Origin: Distichodus sexfasciatus
Lineage: Eukaryota > Chordata > Actinopteri > Characiformes > Distichodontidae
Direction of reading: 5' to 3'
DNA: 64,000 nucleotides
Assembly (NCBI GenBank): GCA_032718565.1
Contig: JAVGVS010000390.1
Location: 160,354 to 224,353, forward strand
Shown here: piece after piece, positions 59,436-64,000 of the stretch
Numbering within the stretch: position 1 is the first letter of the stretch
How the letters are laid out: every line of letters begins with the position of its first letter
Translations under genes and position numbers: made by a program
Notes under the pieces: generated by a model
The model's input: the letters and a program-made list of their open reading frames with translations, nothing else
Told to the model about the DNA's origin: nothing
Databases searched by the model: none

Positions 59436-60495
59436 TGTAGTTGTTCCGATGAGCATTTCATATGGCTGCTTCCAAACTATATGTTTTCACTGACTGTTAT
59501 CTTTCATACCAGCATTTTCTCACAAGAAACTAGCTAAACTGGTCATCAGATATTTCTTGAGTTTTCAGGCTCATTAACAATGTGATAATTGTGTTTTCAC
59601 AAAGAGAATACTTTGCATCATGAGCTACATTTTTTGTACTGTATATAATCAGTTTCACAGTTACTATATTTAATCACAAGGTTAAAAGCACATAGGTTAA
59701 ACTGTTTAAAGCTGATTTGCATCAAAATCCTCAACATTATCTATGTCCAAATGATTTGCTACATAAGCTGAACTGAAACTCAAAAATGTTTTCAGAACAT
59801 TTACATTCTTGCCTTTTTATGAAGGGCCCAGCTGGAAAAGAAAATGACCATACATGAACAAGAAGCTTTTGGGCATACTGTGATGGAAAGGCTGGATACT
59901 GGGCAGCCCCAATAGCTTCTTAATGTTGTAGACTGAAAATGGCACAATCCAACTCAGTCTGCACTCATAATGCATAAAGTCAGGGGGTTGTGTTTAATCA
60001 TATGTGGTTAAATATGAAAAACTATAAATCTCAATAAATATAAAAATTGCCCACTATCCGAATTTAACAACTCCCAGCGGTTTACTGAATTTCCATATTT
60101 TACATTCCATGATTTTTCCTCTTTCATCCATAAGTCTTTAGTACTACTTGGACAGAATTAATATAATTAATATCTCCCATCTCATTCAGGCTCTTTGGAT
60201 GCCCTGTGATACTGCCTTCACATGGAAGAGCTCCTGCTCCCTGGTCACTTTGTCCACTGCCATGGTCTTCTGTTGTTTCATGGTGTCTTTAGAGCAGAAC
60301 TGCTGCACTTCTCCCCAGCACAGGCCAGCACGACTGGTCTGGGCAGCCCCAATAGCTTCTTAATGTTGTAGACTGGAAATAGCACAATCCAACTCAGTCT
60401 GCACATTTAATTTGTTGCCTGTGAATATGGGGATTTTCACAGTCCTGATGAGTGGGTCCGCTGAGTTCTTTAGCTCCAGCATAAGGCAAGCCTTT
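59436..60495. other. Intergenic or CXADR upstream sequence
   Basis: Most of it is unassigned. It contains two 64-base direct copies, 59901-59964 and 60341-60404, differing at two positions. Around the second copy the minus strand has short open stretches that suggest an old retrocopy, but no family was recognised. Confidence 0.4.
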
Positions 60496-60830
60496 TCAAT
60501 TCAATTCAACTTTATTTATATAGTGCTCTTACCAACAGGTTTTTTTTTTTTAAACAAAAAAAAAAACCAAGCAGTTCATGCTCCAAAACCCTCCATTATG
60601 GCTGAATTAAAACAAATCTGCAAAGAAGAGTGGGCTAAGAGTGCGCTATTCCTCTACAGCGATGTGCAAGACTCATTGCCAGTTATCGCAAACGCTTGAT
60701 TAAAGTTCTTGCTGCTAAGGGTGGTACAACCTGTTATAAGATTTAATTCAATTCAGTTTTATTTACACAGCGCTGTTAACAACAGTCATTGCTTTACATA
60801 TAACCGGCCCAAAATCCCAACAAGCATCCC
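60496..60830 (-). mobile_element. Two L2 tails and a Tc1 transposase scrap
   Basis: 60498-60535 and 60725-60790 are inverse L2 3' ends (TTCAATTCAA, CTTTATTTATATAG). Between them the plus strand at 60601-60700 reads AELKQICKEEWAKS and VIANA, the C-terminus of a Tc1-like transposase. Confidence 0.65.
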
Positions 60831-61700
60831 TTCTGTTTCTTGGGACTGTGTTCCTCCTACTGACCTTGCCAAACTTATCTGCAAAGAAGATATACCCAAT
60901 GCCACTTCCTTTCAAAGCCAGCTCCAACAGTTGGCTTTGTGGGATGTATCTCTACTGGGCTGGTGTCTTCATTTTTGCTGGGTACCATCACAGGGTTTCC
61001 TTCACCCGCCTCAGAATACTTGGCACCATTGGGTCTTGCAACACTGTGGAGTACACTCCTGGTTTATGGACCCTATCATCTGACCTGTTTTTTGAGCACA
61101 GCAAGGTTGCTGGTCTGTCCGCATGCTACATCTTCCCTCGATGGATGTGCAGCCCGCTGCCTGACCTTCTCCCATCCACCTGTACACCTCTGAAAGATTT
61201 TCTTCCCATCCTTATTCCTTCCTGTTGTTGCTTTTCGATCCATCCTCGTGCTTTGCAGCTTAGAGCTGAGCACATAAAGACAAGATATTTTGCTTGTGAA
61301 AGTTCCACTGCACACTCAGAATTCCAGAATTTGTTAATTAATACCATAATCCTTAAACTCTGCAAAAATTGTGTACACTGCTAGCAACTAGCGACTGCCC
61401 AGCCCCTATTCAGGGTCATTATCACCTTTTGTTTAGCAAAGGAGCCATGGTCATCCCCCAGAGACCGGTAGTATTCTAAAACCTTTTAACAGTATTGTTT
61501 TCAACAGAAAGTGTTTCAAGTGCTTTCTGAGTGCGGAAAGAAACAATTGCGCACTGTCAATGCCGAATTTCATAGGATTTGTACTGCAAGTAGTTGTAAA
61601 GATTAGCACTAAAGTACAAGTTATTTTTGTGTATCATTATAATTACCCTGACGTTACACAAGCGATATTTATGTGTAAAGACTGTATGAAGTCCAAATAT
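60831..61700. other. Unassigned sequence with overlapping open frames
   Basis: Two plus frames (60848-61384 and 60709-61083) and minus frames near 61076-61365 stay open over the same 400 bases. No domain was recognised and no start context is convincing, so I do not call a gene. Confidence 0.3.
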
Positions 61701-61747
61701 TTTACAGTATAAAAGTTAGAAGTACACGTTCATGTGTCAGAAAGTGT

Positions 61748-62092
61748 GTGGTGGCACGGTACAAGCAGGAACACACAGGTGGCCAGTTGCTTTGTTCTAC
61801 AACATACTGTATGTACCTGGCATCAATGAATGCACACATCCGGTACAAGGCATGTATGAGGTCCAGAGAGAATAGCGTTCATAGCTCAACTTGCAGAAGA
61901 ACTCTGTCATCAAGAAATGAACAAGAAATGAAGGCGCACATGAGACAAACATCTGTTCCTCAGCTTGTCAGGTTCTCCTTCAACGTAAAAGGAACCACAG
62001 TACAGAGTGGTGTGCACAGTGTGACTTGCAAATGTAGGAAGGAGGGTTCTTGGATGTGTGGCGACTGTTTGCACTACTGTGAAATAAGCTAA
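61748..62092 (+). pseudogene. Possible piggyBac-family transposase C-terminus
   Basis: ASMNAHIRYKACM resembles the INAHVLYKAC region late in piggyBac-type transposases, and CKCRKEGSWMCGDCLHYC resembles their terminal cysteine-rich zinc domain. It is 114 residues, truncated at the 5' side. The call rests on remembered motifs. Confidence 0.5.
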
Positions 62093-62680
62093 AAATGATT
62101 GTGTACATGGTATGAAAGTGTTTATTTTATACAATAAATGTTTTTGGAGTAACCACTTGAATCACACTGACTTTTTCTTTTTCCCCTCACATACATTATA
62201 TTTGATACTTGAAAACTTGTGTCCAAATTCCTATGTTAGCTTGTACCCAAAATGGAGATTGTTTGCAAAACCTGCAAATTTGTTTAATTTAGCAAAAATA
62301 TCCTAAATATACAGTAGTTGTAGACAAAGAACAACACACAGCTTACATGCTGTTCTCAGTTCAAGATTTGACTTCAGGCTGTGAAACATTTGCAAAACAA
62401 AAGGTGATAACAGCTTCCGGTGGCGCACTTCACGGTATGACAACTTAGCTACAGAGCTCCGGTATCAGCTTTTAATTTTTTCTTAATTCAAGTATTTTCT
62501 TTCACTCGAATCGTCATACATTAACACAGTAATTAGCAGTGATAAAACTAATAAAAGAGGACACAGGCTACGAAACAACCCCAAACAAGAAACTGAGAAA
62601 GAAGTTTCAGATAGCGAAATCCTAATCGGGAAAGATGGCAGCCGCACAGTGAAGTGGTTAGCGAAACAGTGACTACAGGA

Positions 62681-63400
62681 ATGGCGTCGCTGCAAGCCGA
62701 CCTAAAGAGAGACTTCTCCGACTTCCGAACATGTTTTCAGGAGGATATAAAAAAGCAAATGGTTCCAGAAGACACCGAGGGATCTTAAGCAGTGACGTTT
62801 GTTGAAAACTGTATAAAGTTGGAACGAGGAGCTGACACCGGCCTGGACGAAGGCAGTGACCTGGTGATAGAATGCGCCCACTGTGCTCTGGCACCAAAGC
62901 CATCCGAAGGAGCCCCACCACGCTCCGTGGTGGTTCCGTTTTTCTGGTTCTCAGAAAAAGTTCTCCATGCTGCCTGGAGGAAGGAGCTTCGTGTCAAAAA
63001 TAAGCAAGCATTTTTTGATCATGATTATGCAACAGATGTGCAGAACAAGAGAAAGGAATACACACCCGTAAAGAAGGCGCTGAAGGAAAGTGGCATACAC
63101 TTTCAGACTCCGCTAGCCAGAATGAGCGTTTTCTTTGAGATGGGTACTGATATGTACAACTGTGCGACACAAGCAGCAGAAGGCGGGGTCTCACCGCGGG
63201 GGAAGTTACTCGTGTGCATAAATGCAAGGAGACATTGGAGGAAACGCTGGCCCGAATTCTATCATGGGAGACTACCGAGACCTGGCGCGATGGGGATACG
63301 AAGCGGCTCCAGCATCAGATCAGGTAGGAGATGCAGGAGGATCGCAGAACAGACACTGCCGAGGTCACAGAGTGAGCATTTTGTTGAAAGTCTGCTATAA
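62681..63400 (+). pseudogene. L1/Tx1-like ORF1 protein
   Basis: MASLQADLKRDFSDFRTC starts a short coiled-coil-like segment ending at a stop (62784-62786). The downstream frame 62792-63400 reads IECAHCALAPKP, GAPPRSVVVPFFWF, FFDHDYATDVQNKRKEY and SGIHFQTPLARMSVFF. This is the RNA-binding core of L1-type ORF1. The stop between and the absence of most of the coiled coil show an internal deletion. Confidence 0.8.
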
Positions 63401-63799
63401 ACATACAGCAGCAACGGTGAGGCCTTTTCTTTCTTCTCATTTAATCACACAGGAACACGTTAATGCCTTTAAAAGCCCATCAAGCCCACTTTTCCTTTTT
63501 CTATGTTTAGTTGAACCATATTATTTGAAGATGCCCAGAGGAAGGGTGATCCCTACGAACTGTATACCATAGACAGATGGCCACTTATTTTTTTTTTTCT
63601 TTTTGCACTATCAAGGGGCCCCACTTCCCGGCTAGTCCCCCTCACTGCTAAAAGGTGAAACGGCATATTTTTTGTTGGAAGCAGAGTTTACTGTTATGTG
63701 CCATAGTTCTTTGAGTGTTTTTACTTTTTGTTTTTACTTTTTTTAGTTTGTTTATTTTCTGAGGTCAGGGACATGGCAGTTACACAACTCATCACCAAT

Positions 63800-64000
63800 G
63801 CAGTTTCAATACTATAACATACTTTCCTTGAATGTAAATGGACTGAATAATCTAATCAAGGGGGGGGGGGGGGGATGATTGCACAAATAAGACAGATGAA
63901 GACAGATATTGCATTCTGGCAAGAGACCCACCATTCTGATAGAGAACATGAAAAACTTCTCAAAATGGGCTTCAGCAATACTTATTTTTCGTCAAACAAA
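63800..64000 (+). pseudogene. L1/Tx1-like ORF2, endonuclease start
   Basis: YYNILSLNVNGLNNLIK, then after the G-run MIAQIRQMKTDIAFWQETHH (catalytic Glu in QETH) and EKLLKMGFSNTYFS. The G-run shifts the frame, so this copy is probably inactive. It continues past 64000. Confidence 0.85.

Larger units (their letters stand above)
62640..64000 (+). mobile_element. L1/Tx1-like LINE, 5' part, runs off the window
   Basis: It holds an ORF1 (transposase-22-like) and the beginning of ORF2. It contains frame breaks, including a G-run of about 14 at 63860-63873. Only the ORF2 endonuclease start is inside the window. Confidence 0.8.

Noticed and set aside
55706..64000. Signal-peptide exon of CXADR
   Set aside because: I looked on the minus strand for a short ATG exon with a hydrophobic run and a proper-phase donor and found none that is convincing among the repeats.

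Overview
The window is vertebrate nuclear DNA and looks like a ray-finned (teleost) fish. The protein-coding genes are vertebrate and split by many introns. The rest is dominated by transposon families typical of fish genomes: L2-type LINEs with an ATTGA-type tail, Rex1/CR1-like and L1/Tx1-like LINEs, a Penelope-like element with a GIY-YIG domain, Harbinger, hAT, Tc1 and piggyBac relics. I cannot name the species.

Three host genes can be read exon by exon. (1) MKNK2 (MAP-kinase-interacting kinase 2), minus strand, 2182-7798. It shows the start codon and eight coding exons, about the first 251 residues, plus a plausible promoter and non-coding first exon at 9625-9871. The kinase C-lobe and tail are not visible and should lie left of the window. 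One intron has a GC-AG boundary. (2) DMAC1 (TMEM261, complex I distal-arm assembly), plus strand, 17280-17641, a complete two-exon gene of 89 residues. (3) CXADR (Ig-superfamily tight-junction protein), minus strand, 39513-55705. Six exons cover both Ig domains, the membrane segment and the cytoplasmic tail ending in GSIV. The signal-peptide exon was not found.

Layout. 1-9.9 kb: MKNK2 with a GC/CpG-rich left part, a complete hAT element (3082-4190) and a nested hAT pair (8116-8961). 10-17 kb: intergenic, with an ACTAGT-rich block, a 44-bp minisatellite and an internally deleted Penelope-like element. 17.3-17.9 kb: DMAC1. 18-32 kb: repeats, including a Harbinger element bounded at base level (20049-23441) that carries both a Myb/SANT-like gene and a transposase gene. 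32-37.6 kb: an L2 LINE containing a hAT element that itself contains a Tc1-like element. 38.6-55.7 kb: CXADR, whose introns hold a hAT element, a swarm of a palindromic repeat family, a 129-bp near-perfect hairpin element, a Tc1-type MITE, and a Rex1-like LINE inside a hAT MITE with a perfect 8-bp target duplication. 55.7-64 kb: more repeats (L2, BED/hAT transposase, piggyBac relic) and the 5' part of an L1/Tx1-like LINE running off the right edge.

The three host genes have no evident functional link. Their human orthologues are on three chromosomes, so the grouping is positional. I found no new host pathway. The most distinctive content is the stack of dated, nested insertions, the two-gene Harbinger element, the deleted Penelope-like element with a hammerhead-like core, and two GC-AG introns.
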